From positions 2,728,001 through 2,792,000 of the forward strand of contig NZ_CP130701.1 in NCBI RefSeq assembly GCF_030553075.1: DNA of 64,000 nucleotides, given 5' to 3'. This stretch comes from Halomonas sp. I5-271120. Lineage in GTDB: Bacteria > Pseudomonadota > Gammaproteobacteria > Pseudomonadales > Halomonadaceae. The notes under the pieces were generated by a model that ran no database searches, was not told where the DNA came from, and saw only the letters and a program-made list of their open reading frames with translations. Below, piece after piece: positions 1-8,488 of this stretch (the first letter of the stretch is position 1; each line of letters begins with the position of its first letter). A program made the translations under genes and the position numbers.

Positions 1-839
1 TGACGGCCCTTATGGCGCTTTTTCTGGTCCTGTGGATTCTCTCGTCAGCGAGTCGAGAGCAGCGACAAGGTGTGGCCGAGTACTTTAGTACGCCACTGCT
101 GACGGCTATCGCTGGTGGTGAGAAGCAGGCCAACACTCGCAATGTCATTCCCGGTGGCGGCCCTGACCCGACCACCACCGAAGGAGAGCGTGAGCGTATT
201 GATCGGCGCATTGACCATCGGCCAAGCGAGATGCAGCAGCGCTTCAAGGATCTGCGCCGCAGCGTGGAAAACGCCATTCAGGCAGACCCCGTATTGCGTG
301 AATTGCGCAACCAGCTTCGCTTTGACATGACGCGAGAAGGCCTGCGTATCCAGCTGGTTGATACGGACAAGCGGCCGATGTTCGAACTGGGGAGCGACCA
401 GGTTGCCCCCTACATGCGCCGCCTGCTTCGGACACTGGCGCCTCTCCTCAATGAAGTGCCAAACCCGATCAGTATCAGTGGTCATACCGATAATGTGCCG
501 TATTTGGGTGGGCTGCAGGGTTACAGCAATTGGGAGCTTTCTAGCGACCGGGCCAATGCCTCTCGCCGAGAGTTGGTAGCGGGCGGGCTTGAGCCTGACC
601 GGCTGCTGAGAGTCGCAGGCATGGGAGATCAGGTGCCGATTCCGGATAGCGAGCCTGGTGATGCCATTAATCGTCGTATTGCTTTAGTGGTGTTGTATCA
701 GCAAGTGGCCGATCACATCCGAAATCAGGGGGCGCGAGGGGAAAGGGTAGGGCTGCCGCCCGCAATGAATGGGCAGGGCAACTCCTCGCCGACTCAAGAA
801 TTCCTAGAGGGCGTGCGCCAGACGGTAGGTGCTCAATGA
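1..839 (+). CDS. motB: Flagellar motor stator protein MotB (5' truncated by window edge)
   Basis: MotB pairs with MotA to form the proton-driven stator and anchors it to peptidoglycan. The frame is open from base 3, and the first visible residues (TALMALFLVLWILSS) are the second half of the single N-terminal membrane helix. The proton-binding Asp, which lies just before this motif in E. coli MotB, is outside the window, so the ATG at 12 is internal. A periplasmic linker follows, then an OmpA-like peptidoglycan-binding domain (about bases 370-700) with the GHTDN motif and the NWELSSDRA helix. The stop lies about 40 bp before cheA, as in the enteric motA-motB-cheA-cheW operon; motA should be immediately upstream. 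Family assignment is firm. Confidence 0.95.
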   Translation, partial: TALMALFLVLWILSSASREQRQGVAEYFSTPLLTAIAGGEKQANTRNVIPGGGPDPTTTEGERERIDRRIDHRPSEMQQRFKDLRRSVENAIQADPVLRELRNQLRFDMTREGLRIQLVDTDKRPMFELGSDQVAPYMRRLLRTLAPLLNEVPNPISISGHTDNVPYLGGLQGYSNWELSSDRANASRRELVAGGLEPDRLLRVAGMGDQVPIPDSEPGDAINRRIALVVLYQQVADHIRNQGARGERVGLPPAMNGQGNSSPTQEFLEGVRQTVGAQ

Positions 840-878
840 CCCCTGTCGGCCGGTTATATGATCAGTTCGGGGACGAAC

Positions 879-3047
879 ATGGATATCAGTGAATTTTACG
901 AAACATTCTTTGAAGAAGCCGAAGAGCTGCTCGGTGATATGGAGAGGCATCTGCTTGAGCTGGATGTCGATGAACCTGATTCAGAACAGCTTAATGCGAT
1001 CTTTCGAGCGGCGCATTCAATAAAGGGCGGTGCCGGCACTTTCGGCTTCGATGTCTTGCAGCACACTACGCATCTGCTCGAGAACCTGCTCGATCACACG
1101 CGTCACGGCGAGCTGGTGCTACGCAGAGATATCGTCGACACCTTTTTGGAAGCCAAGGATATGCTGCACGATCAACTTGATGCCTATCGACAGGGTGATG
1201 AACCCGATCCTGAAGCCTTCGAGCGCATCTGTCAGACCTTAAAACAACTTGCTCTTGATGAAATGGGCAAGAAGGTCGGTCATGATGCGCCGGGAGCTGC
1301 ACCAGCAGCCAAAGCTGAGCCTGAGCGGAATCCCCAGCCTGAGAGCGAGTCGTCTGGCGCAAGCGATGGCAGTGCAGAGGGTCGGCTGAATATCGCGTTG
1401 CTGGGTATCGCCGACAAGGATCGGGAGCTGCTGGTCGAGGAGCTGGCCAACTTTGGTGAAATCATCGAGCGTCGCGGTGACAGCAGTCGCTACGAGGTGC
1501 TGCTGGAGACCTCGACCAGCGTCGATGATATCGAAATGGTGATGTGCTTCATCGTCGAGCCCGAGCAGCTCGAAATAGTTGCGGCCGGCGCCCCGGCGGC
1601 TGGCGACCCAGCGGCTGGCGACCCAGCGGCCGGCGTTTCAGAAGCCGAGCCTACGTCAGGCTCGGCTAAGTCAGAGGAAGAGTCTGAAAAAGGTGGTCAG
1701 CAACAAGGTGAGGTGACAGCAAAACCACCGGAAAAGACGCCTGAGCAACCGGCCAAGGCGGAGTCCGGTAAGCCTGCCGCCAAAGCGCAGGATAAAGCCA
1801 AGGCCAAAGCCAAGGCCGCGAGTGGGGGTGAGTCTTCGATTCGCGTGCCGGTCAACAAGGTCGATCAGATCATCAACCTGGTCGGTGAGCTGATCATTAC
1901 CCAGTCGATGCTGGATCAGACCGTCAGTGAAATGGATGCGACTCAGGCTGGTTCATTGGTCAATGGCATGAGTCTTCTGCAGCGCAATGCGCGTGACCTG
2001 CAAGAGGCCGTCATGTCGATCCGTATGGTGCCGATGGACTATGTCTTCAGTCGCTTCCCGCGGCTGGTGCGAGACCTCGCCGCCAAGCTCGACAAGAATG
2101 TGGAGCTGGTCACTGAGGGTGAGTCCACTGAGCTCGACAAGAGCCTCACCGAGCGCATTATCGACCCGCTAACGCACCTGGTCCGTAATAGCCTTGATCA
2201 CGGCATCGAGTCTCCGGATAAGCGCGAGGCGGCAGGCAAGTCTCGTACCGGACGTCTGACTCTCTCTGCACAACATCAGGGCGGTAATATCCTGATTGAG
2301 GTTAAAGACGATGGCGCTGGCCTGAATCGAGAGAAGTTGCTGGCCAAGGCTGAGGCCAACGGCGTTCCCACCGCTGAGAACATGAGTGATGACGATGTCT
2401 GGCAGCTGATCTTCGCGCCCGGTTTTTCTACCGCTGATCAGGTCAGTGATGTCTCGGGGCGCGGTGTCGGCATGGATGTGGTCAAGCGCAACATCCAGGC
2501 TATGGGTGGTCATGTCGAGATTCAGTCTCGTCAGGGGCAGGGCACCACAACCCGCATCGTGTTGCCGCTCACCCTGGCAATCCTTGATGGCATGTCCATC
2601 AAAGTCGGGAAGGAGATGTTTATTCTTCCCCTCGGTACGGTGCTGGAGTCACTTCAGCCGCGCAAGGAAGACATTTATGCCATGGCCGGTGATGACGTGG
2701 TGATGAAGGTGCGAGATGAGTACCTACCGGTTGTCGCCGTTCATCAGGCCCTAGACGTGTCCGAAGCCGAGACCGAGCCGACCGATTGCATTGCCGTGAT
2801 CGTGCAGGGCGAAGGTCGCCGTTATGCGTTGCTGGTGGATGACTTGATCGGCCAGCAGCAAGTGGTGGTCAAGAACCTGGAAACCAATTATCGCAAGGTG
2901 CCCGGCGTGTCCGCGGCCACCATACTCGGCGATGGCAGCGTGGCCTTGATCCTAGATGTCACTGACCTGCATCGCCTGAGCCGTACCAAGAGAGAGGCGC
3001 AGAGCGCCCGTCGCCAGACCACGCCTGCCAAGGAGGTAGAAGTATAA
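879..3047 (+). CDS. cheA: Chemotaxis histidine kinase CheA
   Basis: CheA autophosphorylates under receptor control and passes phosphate to CheY and CheB. All domains are visible in 722 residues: an N-terminal HPt domain with the H-box [15 protein letters not shown] (phospho-His about 46), a P2 CheY/CheB-docking domain (about 170-235), a long Ala/Pro/Glu/Lys linker, the dimerisation helices from about residue 322 ([18 protein letters not shown]), the ATPase with N-box [12 protein letters not shown] (about 434) and GRGVGMDVV (about 527), and a CheW-like C-terminus. I chose the ATG at 879 ([10 protein letters not shown]) because GGGGA lies 5 bases upstream and it matches the family N-terminus; the ATG at 858 lacks a clear ribosome site. 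The linker contains a 15-bp tandem repeat. It overlaps cheW by 1 bp. Confidence 0.97.
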   Translation: MDISEFYETFFEEAEELLGDMERHLLELDVDEPDSEQLNAIFRAAHSIKGGAGTFGFDVLQHTTHLLENLLDHTRHGELVLRRDIVDTFLEAKDMLHDQLDAYRQGDEPDPEAFERICQTLKQLALDEMGKKVGHDAPGAAPAAKAEPERNPQPESESSGASDGSAEGRLNIALLGIADKDRELLVEELANFGEIIERRGDSSRYEVLLETSTSVDDIEMVMCFIVEPEQLEIVAAGAPAAGDPAAGDPAAGVSEAEPTSGSAKSEEESEKGGQQQGEVTAKPPEKTPEQPAKAESGKPAAKAQDKAKAKAKAASGGESSIRVPVNKVDQIINLVGELIITQSMLDQTVSEMDATQAGSLVNGMSLLQRNARDLQEAVMSIRMVPMDYVFSRFPRLVRDLAAKLDKNVELVTEGESTELDKSLTERIIDPLTHLVRNSLDHGIESPDKREAAGKSRTGRLTLSAQHQGGNILIEVKDDGAGLNREKLLAKAEANGVPTAENMSDDDVWQLIFAPGFSTADQVSDVSGRGVGMDVVKRNIQAMGGHVEIQSRQGQGTTTRIVLPLTLAILDGMSIKVGKEMFILPLGTVLESLQPRKEDIYAMAGDDVVMKVRDEYLPVVAVHQALDVSEAETEPTDCIAVIVQGEGRRYALLVDDLIGQQQVVVKNLETNYRKVPGVSAATILGDGSVALILDVTDLHRLSRTKREAQSARRQTTPAKEVEV
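1596..1625 (+). repeat. 15-bp tandem duplication in the cheA linker
   Basis: The unit GCGGCTGGCGACCCA occurs twice in a row and is followed by a partial third copy. It encodes an Ala-Ala-Gly-Asp-Pro repeat in the flexible linker between P2 and the dimerisation domain, where length changes should be tolerated. Seen directly. Confidence 0.9.
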
Positions 3048-3541
3048 TGACAGACCTGAATGCCGCCAGTGCTGCTGCTACAGAGGCACATAGCCGTGAG
3101 TTCCTGGTGTTTTCACTGGGTGATGAAGAATATGCCATCGATATTCTCAAGGTGCAGGAGATTCGCGGCTATGAGAATGTCACGCGCATTGCCAATGCGC
3201 CGGACTTCATCAAAGGGGTGACCAACCTGCGCGGTGTGATCGTTCCGATCGTTGATCTGCGCATCAAGTTCCACCTGGAAAATGTCGAGTACGGCGGCCA
3301 GACGGTGGTGATCGTTGTCAATGTAGGCGAGCGGATCGTCGGTATCGTTGTGGATGGGGTCTCCGACGTGATGACGCTGACGCCTGAGCAGATCAAGCCG
3401 GCTCCGGAGTTTGGGGTTTCCTTGTCTTCCGATTATTTGAGCGGTCTTGGCAGCCTCGAAGATCGCATGCTGGTATTGGTCGATATCGACAAGCTGTTGA
3501 CCAGTGAGGAAATGGCGCTGGTGGATACCATCGACGCCTGA
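3047..3541 (+). CDS. cheW: Chemotaxis adaptor protein CheW
   Basis: CheW couples chemoreceptors to CheA in the membrane-proximal signalling array. The 164-residue protein is a single CheW beta-barrel domain: [21 protein letters not shown], the [15 protein letters not shown] signature (about 58-72) and a C-terminal [10 protein letters not shown] strand. Its length is typical. The start ATG shares one base with the cheA stop codon and has AAGGAGG a short distance upstream, so the two genes should be translated as a coupled pair. A strong intrinsic terminator follows at 3565-3610, so cheW probably closes the motAB-cheAW transcript. Confidence 0.97.
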   Translation: MTDLNAASAAATEAHSREFLVFSLGDEEYAIDILKVQEIRGYENVTRIANAPDFIKGVTNLRGVIVPIVDLRIKFHLENVEYGGQTVVIVVNVGERIVGIVVDGVSDVMTLTPEQIKPAPEFGVSLSSDYLSGLGSLEDRMLVLVDIDKLLTSEEMALVDTIDA

Positions 3542-3564
3542 TGTTGCCTGATATTGTCACTTTC

Positions 3565-3610
3565 ATCGCCCGGCCACTGTCGGGCGATGCTGTTTTGTTG
3601 CATTTTTTTT
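3565..3610 (+). terminator. Rho-independent terminator after cheW
   Basis: ATCGCCCG (3565-3572) pairs perfectly with CGGGCGAT (3581-3588) across an 8-base loop. It is followed by TGTTTTGTTGC and a run of eight T (3603-3610). It should end the motAB-cheAW transcript. Confidence 0.88.
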
Positions 3611-3630
3611 CGCGCCTTGCGCTTCCTGCC

Positions 3631-3658
3631 TAAAGACCTGCCCGCCTCCGGCCGATAA
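3631..3658 (+). promoter_or_regulatory. Sigma-28 (FliA) promoter for the receptor operon
   Basis: TAAAG at 3631-3635 and a perfect GCCGATAA at 3651-3658 match the flagellar class-3 consensus. The gap between TAAA and GCCGATAA is 16 bp, against the usual 15. It lies just after the cheW terminator and faces the chemoreceptor genes. The fliA gene is in the same block (19427-20131), so its product is the likely reader. Confidence 0.85.
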
Positions 3659-3712
3659 TCCCTTTAGTTTAGATAGTACGTTCGACATGTGACGAGTTTA
3701 TTCATGAGCGAA

Positions 3713-3742
3713 TTGTTAGAAAAATAATATTAGCAAGATAAT
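3713..3742 (+). promoter_or_regulatory. Possible sigma-70 promoter before the first receptor
   Basis: TTGTTA (3713-3718) and GATAAT (3737-3742) are separated by 18 bp inside the only clearly AT-rich patch of this region. The match is fair, but AT-rich sequence gives such matches by chance. It would shorten the leader of the receptor mRNA to about 130 nt. Confidence 0.3.
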
Positions 3743-3878
3743 AACTACAACAACCGCCCCATCATTTCGCCCTGACGACACGGCGAGGGTTGTGGCTGCC
3801 GGCCTACGGGGGCGGTGGCGATGCTCAATTAAGGACGGCGTGAGAGCGGTATGACGCCATTGAAGGGAAGAGGGGTTC

Positions 3879-5180
3879 ATGAAGTTAATTGACAATATGA
3901 CGGTGCGGATGAGCTGGGGGCTGGTGTTGGTGATGTTCTCCAGCCTGATTCTCGTGCTCAGTGCGCTTGGATTCTATGCCGTTAGTGACCTGGGATCGGA
4001 GGCCGATAAAGCCCCATTGGTCGAGGGCGGCATCTTTCTCGTATTAGGCGTGACGTTCATCACCATTGCCTTGGTGCTGTGGGGTGTAACGGTGAACGTT
4101 ATCCGTCCGCTGGAACGGGCGGTCGGGCATTTCGAGCGCATGGCCAAGGGGGATTTATCGGGGGCCGTCGAGCAGCGAGGAAATAACGAGATTGGTCGTC
4201 TTTTCGCGGCGATGGATCACATGCAGCAAAGTATTGGGCTTACCGTCGGCAAAGTTCGCCAAGGTGGCCAGACCATACACCGCCATTCGCAGGAAATTTC
4301 GCTGGGCAACACCGACCTGTCATCTCGGACCGAGCAGCAGGCCGCTTCTCTGCAGGAAACGGCCTCGAGCATGGAAGAGTTGACCTCTACGGTTAGCCAG
4401 AATGCCGATAATGCTCGCCAGGCCAGTCAGTTGGCTGTTGAGGCTTCCCAGACCGCGCGCCGCGGCGGTGAGGTGGTAAGCGAGGTGGTGGGCACCATGC
4501 GCGGCATCAATGACAGCTCACATCAGGTCAGCGAGATCATCAAGGTGATCGACTCGATCGCCTTTCAGACCAATATCCTGGCTCTCAATGCATCGGTCGA
4601 GGCGGCGCGGGCTGGCGAGCATGGCCGCGGCTTTGCCGTCGTTGCTGAGGAAGTGCGCAACTTAGCCGGCCGCAGTAGCGGGGCGTCAAAGGAGATTCGC
4701 AGCCTGATCGAAGCCTCGGTGGCCCGCGTAACAGAAGGGACGGCGCTCGTGGATCGCGCGGGCCAGACCATGGAAGCGATCGTATCCGCCGTTCAGCGCG
4801 TCAGCGACATCATGGATGAAATTGCTGCTGCCTCCCAAGAGCAGAGTAATGGCATCGGTCAGGTTAACCAGGCAGTGACTCAGATGGATCAGGTGACGCA
4901 GCAGAACGCGGTGCTGGTCGAGCAGGCAGCCAATGCCGCCAGCGAGCTGGAGCGAGAGGCCGAGCAGCTGCGAACGGCCGTTGCGACCTTCCGTCTTGGC
5001 AGCCAGGCAAGCGAATCGGCACCTGCTTTTAGCACCGACCATGCGACACGGAATCATCGGCACGACGATGACGCCGAGCTCGCACGCTGGATGCCTCAGC
5101 TCATCGGCAAGCCTGATCAGCAACCGAATCGGACGTCCAGGTCCTCGGCGTTGCCTGACGACGACTGGTCGTCATTCTAG
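3879..5180 (+). CDS. Chemoreceptor (MCP) with almost no periplasmic domain
   Basis: This is a membrane methyl-accepting chemotaxis protein of 433 residues. Two membrane helices (about 12-34 and 50-73) are separated by only about 15 residues, so the usual ligand-binding domain is missing. A HAMP domain (about 74-126) follows, then the cytoplasmic four-helix signalling hairpin, whose conserved tip ([20 protein letters not shown]) begins at base 4552. The C-terminus DDDWSSF is a W-x-x-F tail like the CheR/CheB docking pentapeptide of Tar and Tsr. Without a sensor domain it may respond to membrane state or proton motive force, or to a partner; that is inference. It is first in the receptor-cheR run behind a FliA promoter. 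The start has AAGGGAAGAGG upstream. Confidence 0.93.
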   Translation: MKLIDNMTVRMSWGLVLVMFSSLILVLSALGFYAVSDLGSEADKAPLVEGGIFLVLGVTFITIALVLWGVTVNVIRPLERAVGHFERMAKGDLSGAVEQRGNNEIGRLFAAMDHMQQSIGLTVGKVRQGGQTIHRHSQEISLGNTDLSSRTEQQAASLQETASSMEELTSTVSQNADNARQASQLAVEASQTARRGGEVVSEVVGTMRGINDSSHQVSEIIKVIDSIAFQTNILALNASVEAARAGEHGRGFAVVAEEVRNLAGRSSGASKEIRSLIEASVARVTEGTALVDRAGQTMEAIVSAVQRVSDIMDEIAAASQEQSNGIGQVNQAVTQMDQVTQQNAVLVEQAANAASELEREAEQLRTAVATFRLGSQASESAPAFSTDHATRNHRHDDDAELARWMPQLIGKPDQQPNRTSRSSALPDDDWSSF

Positions 5181-5244
5181 GCGATGAGAACTGCCTGGTA
5201 CCGCTTCAACTCGTTGAATCTGAATATAACAACCAAGTCTGTCA

Positions 5245-5260
5245 GGACCCTGCAGGGTCC
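5245..5260. promoter_or_regulatory. 16-bp perfect palindrome between two receptor genes
   Basis: GGACCCTGCAGGGTCC is fully self-complementary and lies 17 bp before the ATG of the second receptor gene. There is no T-tract, so it is not a terminator. It could be a DNA operator or an mRNA fold next to the ribosome site (AAGGGGGAAGAG). The palindrome is seen directly; its role is unknown. Confidence 0.5.
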
Positions 5261-5277
5261 AATGCAAGGGGGAAGAG

Positions 5278-7476
5278 ATGCGCAATAACCAACCTGTCAC
5301 GCAGCGGGAAGTAGAGCTGAAAGAAGATGACTTCCTGATCTCGAGAACGGATACCAAGGGGCGCATCACCTATGCCAACCCGGCTTTCATCAAGATCAGC
5401 GGCTTCTCCCAGGAAGAGTTGCTAGGGTCGCCGCACAACTTGGTGCGCCATCCCGACATGCCGGTGGAAGCCTTCGCCAACATGTGGGAGACCCTCAAGG
5501 CAGGGGAGAGCTGGGCAGGGCTGGTCAAGAACCGCCGTAAGGATGGGGATCATTACTGGGTTCATGCCAGTGTCACTCCGATCATTGAGGACGGTGAGCT
5601 CGTTGGCTATGCCTCACTAAGGGTTAAGGCGGAACGCGAGGCTATCGAGGAAGCGGAGCGAAGTTATGCGCTGATCCGCGAGGGGCGGGGCAAGCACCTG
5701 ACACTCGATCGCGGCCGATTGCGTCGCCGAGGCGTAGTGAGTCGGCTCCGGCAAATCAATCTGCGCAGTATGCGTTCTCGCTTGACGACCATGATCGTGG
5801 TCTCTGTGTTACTGCTGGTTGCCAGCAGTGGCCTGGGGCTTTTCAGTCTCAACGTTGCCGGTGAGCGCCTCAATGAGATCAACCAGGATGGCCTGGAAGA
5901 CGTGGCGCGTTTACAGCGTATTGAACAGCTGATGACCCAGGGGCGTGACCGGCTCGATGGACCTGTCAGTAACCCAATGTCTGCCGATGTGGCCAGTCTC
6001 AAGGTGGCTGTCGGTGAGCTGGTGACAAAACTCGAGGGTGCCTGGGGCGATTTCGTCGGTGATAGTGCCAACCTCTCGGCGACAGAGCAGTCGTTCGCTG
6101 ATGGTCTCGATGTCTATATCGACGACGGTCTGAATGCAGCGATAGCAGCGCTCGACTCGGGTGATTTCTACAAGGCCTATGTCGCCTTCAACGAGGTATT
6201 GCGCCCCAAGGGCGACGAGCTCTCCACTACTATCAATGACCTGGTGGCTGAAAAGCAGGCAAATGCCGCCAGCATAGCCGAGCTGGCTGAGGCCGATCAG
6301 CAACAGATGGTCTTCATTCTGGGGGCGTTGCTGGCTGTCGGGCTGCTGCTGCTTGGTCTGCTGGGTATGCTGACTATTCGGGCCCTGGTCAAGCCGCTGC
6401 TTGAATCGATGCAGTTCACTCAGCAGATCGCCGCGGGCAATCTCGCCGCCAACATGCCGGCGCACCGCGATGATGAGGCCGGTCGGCTGATTGTTGCTCT
6501 GAATACGATGCGCAAGAGCCTCGGCACCATCATCAACGACGTCAACGGCAGCGTGACGGTGGTCGGGCCAGCGGCTCGCGATATCGCGCAGGGCAATGAA
6601 GACCTGTCATCGCGCACTGAGCAGCAGGCCGCTTCTTTGCAACAAACTGCCTCCAGCATGGAAGAAATGACTGCCACGGTTAGGCAGAACGCCGACAATG
6701 CGCGTCAGGCCAGCACCCTCGCGGTGGAGAATGCCACCCAGGTGGGCAATGCCGGTGAGCTGATGAATCAGGTCGTCGAGACCATGGAGCGCATTACGGC
6801 AAGCTCGCGCAAGATGACCGAGATTATCGACGTCATCGATTCGATTGCCTTCCAGACCAATATTCTGGCACTCAACGCTTCAGTAGAGGCGGCGCGCGCT
6901 GGCGAACACGGTCGTGGCTTTGCCGTGGTCGCCGAAGAGGTTCGTAGCCTGGCCGGTCGCAGCAGTTCGGCGTCCAAGGAGATTCGCGGCCTGATCTCTG
7001 GCTCGGCCAAGGAAATCGACAGTGGCGCCGGCCTGGTCAAATCAGCAGAAGAAGCCATCGGTGAAGTGGTGTCAGCAGCGACGCGTGTCAATGACATCAT
7101 GAGCGAGATTACCGCTGCCTCAGAGGAACAGAGCAGCGGTATTACTCAGATCAATCAGGCGATCGCGCAGATGGACGAGGTGACTCAGCAGAATGCCACT
7201 CGGGTGCAATCCTCGGCACGTGCCGCCTCACAGCTTGAACACCAGACCCTGATTCTGAGTACGGCCATTGCCGCTTTCCGCCTGCGCGGCGTTGGTGCGG
7301 AAACAGTCCAGCGGCTACCGAATAAGGTAAGCGAGATGCCGGCGCTTGGGCAGTCCTCAGGTCGTGGCGAGCGGTCATCCTCGTCCTCAAGCCAGCAACC
7401 TTCGCGTAGCTCAACCCAGGCGTTGAAACAGAATCGTCAGTTGGCGAATGCCAACGATGACTGGGAGGCGTTTTGA
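5278..7476 (+). CDS. Hybrid chemoreceptor: Aer-type PAS plus periplasmic helical sensor
   Basis: This 732-residue receptor begins with a cytoplasmic PAS domain (about 17-125) close to that of the E. coli aerotaxis receptor Aer, including PHNLVRHPDMP and KNRRKDGDHYWV. In Aer this domain binds FAD. Unlike Aer, it then has two membrane helices (about 166-190 and 342-366) flanking about 150 periplasmic residues that look like a four-helix-bundle sensor. HAMP and signalling domains follow, with the tip [20 protein letters not shown] near residue 520. The tail is NDDWEAF, a probable CheR/CheB docking motif, preceded by a Ser-rich linker. One protein may therefore sense both redox/oxygen and a periplasmic ligand (inference). 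Its TGA overlaps the proposed cheR start, TTGA. Confidence 0.93.
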   Translation: MRNNQPVTQREVELKEDDFLISRTDTKGRITYANPAFIKISGFSQEELLGSPHNLVRHPDMPVEAFANMWETLKAGESWAGLVKNRRKDGDHYWVHASVTPIIEDGELVGYASLRVKAEREAIEEAERSYALIREGRGKHLTLDRGRLRRRGVVSRLRQINLRSMRSRLTTMIVVSVLLLVASSGLGLFSLNVAGERLNEINQDGLEDVARLQRIEQLMTQGRDRLDGPVSNPMSADVASLKVAVGELVTKLEGAWGDFVGDSANLSATEQSFADGLDVYIDDGLNAAIAALDSGDFYKAYVAFNEVLRPKGDELSTTINDLVAEKQANAASIAELAEADQQQMVFILGALLAVGLLLLGLLGMLTIRALVKPLLESMQFTQQIAAGNLAANMPAHRDDEAGRLIVALNTMRKSLGTIINDVNGSVTVVGPAARDIAQGNEDLSSRTEQQAASLQQTASSMEEMTATVRQNADNARQASTLAVENATQVGNAGELMNQVVETMERITASSRKMTEIIDVIDSIAFQTNILALNASVEAARAGEHGRGFAVVAEEVRSLAGRSSSASKEIRGLISGSAKEIDSGAGLVKSAEEAIGEVVSAATRVNDIMSEITAASEEQSSGITQINQAIAQMDEVTQQNATRVQSSARAASQLEHQTLILSTAIAAFRLRGVGAETVQRLPNKVSEMPALGQSSGRGERSSSSSSQQPSRSSTQALKQNRQLANANDDWEAF

Positions 7477-8348
7477 ACAGTCACGTACCCCATGAGGCGG
7501 CCGGGCATGGAGGTTGGTCGACCTCCATGGCCGAGCGGGATCTAGTGCTAACCGAGAAGGATTTTACCCGCATCCGCGAACTCATCTATCAGCGAGCGGG
7601 TATCGTGCTCGCTGAGCACAAGCGCGAGATGGTTTATAGCCGTCTTGCCAAGCGGTTGCGACATCATGGGCTTACTCACTTCAGTGATTATCTGGCCCGC
7701 CTCGAGCGGCAACCAGAGGCACGTGAATGGGAAGCCTTCACCAACGCCTTGACCACCAACCTGACGGCGTTCTTTCGCGAGGCGCATCACTTTCCCCTGC
7801 TTTCCCAGCATGTTGCAGAACGGCGGGATACCGTGCGTGTCTGGAGTGCTGCGGCATCAACGGGTGAAGAGCCTTATTCGATAGCCATGACGCTGCGTGA
7901 AGCCTTGGGTGCACGGGCCGACCATTGCCAGGTGGTGGCCACCGACATTGATTCCGATGCGCTAAATCGAGCCCGGGACGGCATCTACGCCATGGACCAG
8001 GTCACCAAGTTGGAGGAAGAGCGCATCAAGCGTTTCTTCCAGAAGGGGAGTGGTCGGCGGGCCGGGTTTGCGCGGGTGCGGCCCGAGGTGGCGTCGATGG
8101 TCGAGTTCAAGTCATTGAACCTGCTCGCCCCGGGATGGCCTATCGAAGGTCCATTCGATGCCATCTTCTGTCGCAACGTGATGATCTACTTCGACAAGTC
8201 GACTCAGGCGAAGATTCTTCAGCGGTTTGCCCCGCTGTTGAAGCCCGATGGTCTGTTGTTTGCCGGGCATTCGGAGAACTTTTCCTACATCAGTGATGCT
8301 TTCCGGCTGCGTGGCCAGACCGTTTATACCCTGTCACCTCGTGCCTGA
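7473..8348 (+). CDS. cheR: Chemotaxis glutamate methyltransferase CheR
   Basis: CheR methylates receptor glutamates with S-adenosylmethionine during adaptation. The protein has the CheR N-domain (RIRELIYQRAGIVLAEHKRE) and the SAM-binding C-domain (WSAAASTGEEPYSIAM, then FDAIFCRNVMIYF). I chose the TTG at 7473: GGGAGG lies 4 bases upstream, it is coupled to the preceding receptor (TTGA), and it gives 291 residues, close to the 286 of E. coli CheR. The ATG at 7527 also matches the family frame, but its ribosome site lies inside a 9-bp hairpin (7506-7529). The start is thus uncertain; the function is not. Confidence 0.95.
   Translation: MNSHVPHEAAGHGGWSTSMAERDLVLTEKDFTRIRELIYQRAGIVLAEHKREMVYSRLAKRLRHHGLTHFSDYLARLERQPEAREWEAFTNALTTNLTAFFREAHHFPLLSQHVAERRDTVRVWSAAASTGEEPYSIAMTLREALGARADHCQVVATDIDSDALNRARDGIYAMDQVTKLEEERIKRFFQKGSGRRAGFARVRPEVASMVEFKSLNLLAPGWPIEGPFDAIFCRNVMIYFDKSTQAKILQRFAPLLKPDGLLFAGHSENFSYISDAFRLRGQTVYTLSPRA
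7506..7529 (+). promoter_or_regulatory. Hairpin covering an alternative cheR start
   Basis: CATGGAGGT (7506-7514) and ACCTCCATG (7521-7529) are perfect 9-bp complements across a 6-base loop. The left arm holds a GGAGG ribosome-binding sequence and the right arm ends in the in-frame ATG at 7527. In RNA both would be paired. It could mask internal initiation in cheR or modulate translation; either role is inference. Confidence 0.45.
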
Positions 8349-8396
8349 TGCCCTGGCTGTTGCTAGCTAGTGTGGTTTGCCGGTGCATTGGGCTAC

Positions 8397-8423
8397 TAAA
8401 GCTGGCTTGACGGCAGCCGATAA
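8397..8423 (+). promoter_or_regulatory. Sigma-28 (FliA) promoter before cheB
   Basis: TAAAG (8397-8401) and a perfect GCCGATAA (8416-8423) with exactly 15 bp between TAAA and GCCGATAA match the FliA consensus. It lies in the 140-bp gap between cheR and cheB, so cheB, the third receptor, cheY and cheZ can be transcribed apart from the upstream receptors. Confidence 0.87.
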
Positions 8424-8488
8424 CATGAAAGATGCCGGCTAGTTACGCGTTTGTCGCGGCAGCCGGCACTTAACAAAGGAGATTTGCC

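Larger units (their letters stand above)
3542..3878 (+). other. Non-coding interval between cheW and the first chemoreceptor
   Basis: This 337-bp gap holds a terminator for the upstream operon (3565-3610), a FliA-type promoter (3631-3658), an AT-rich patch (about 3695-3750) with a possible sigma-70 promoter, and then about 130 bp without a recognised element up to the receptor ribosome site. Transcription from the FliA promoter would leave a leader of about 210 nt, which is long. A 7-codon ATG frame at 3704 is too short to claim. I did not recognise a known riboswitch. Confidence 0.7.

Noticed and set aside
3659-3878. c-di-GMP or other known riboswitch in the receptor leader
   Set aside because: The conserved GEMM core and other motifs I know are absent.
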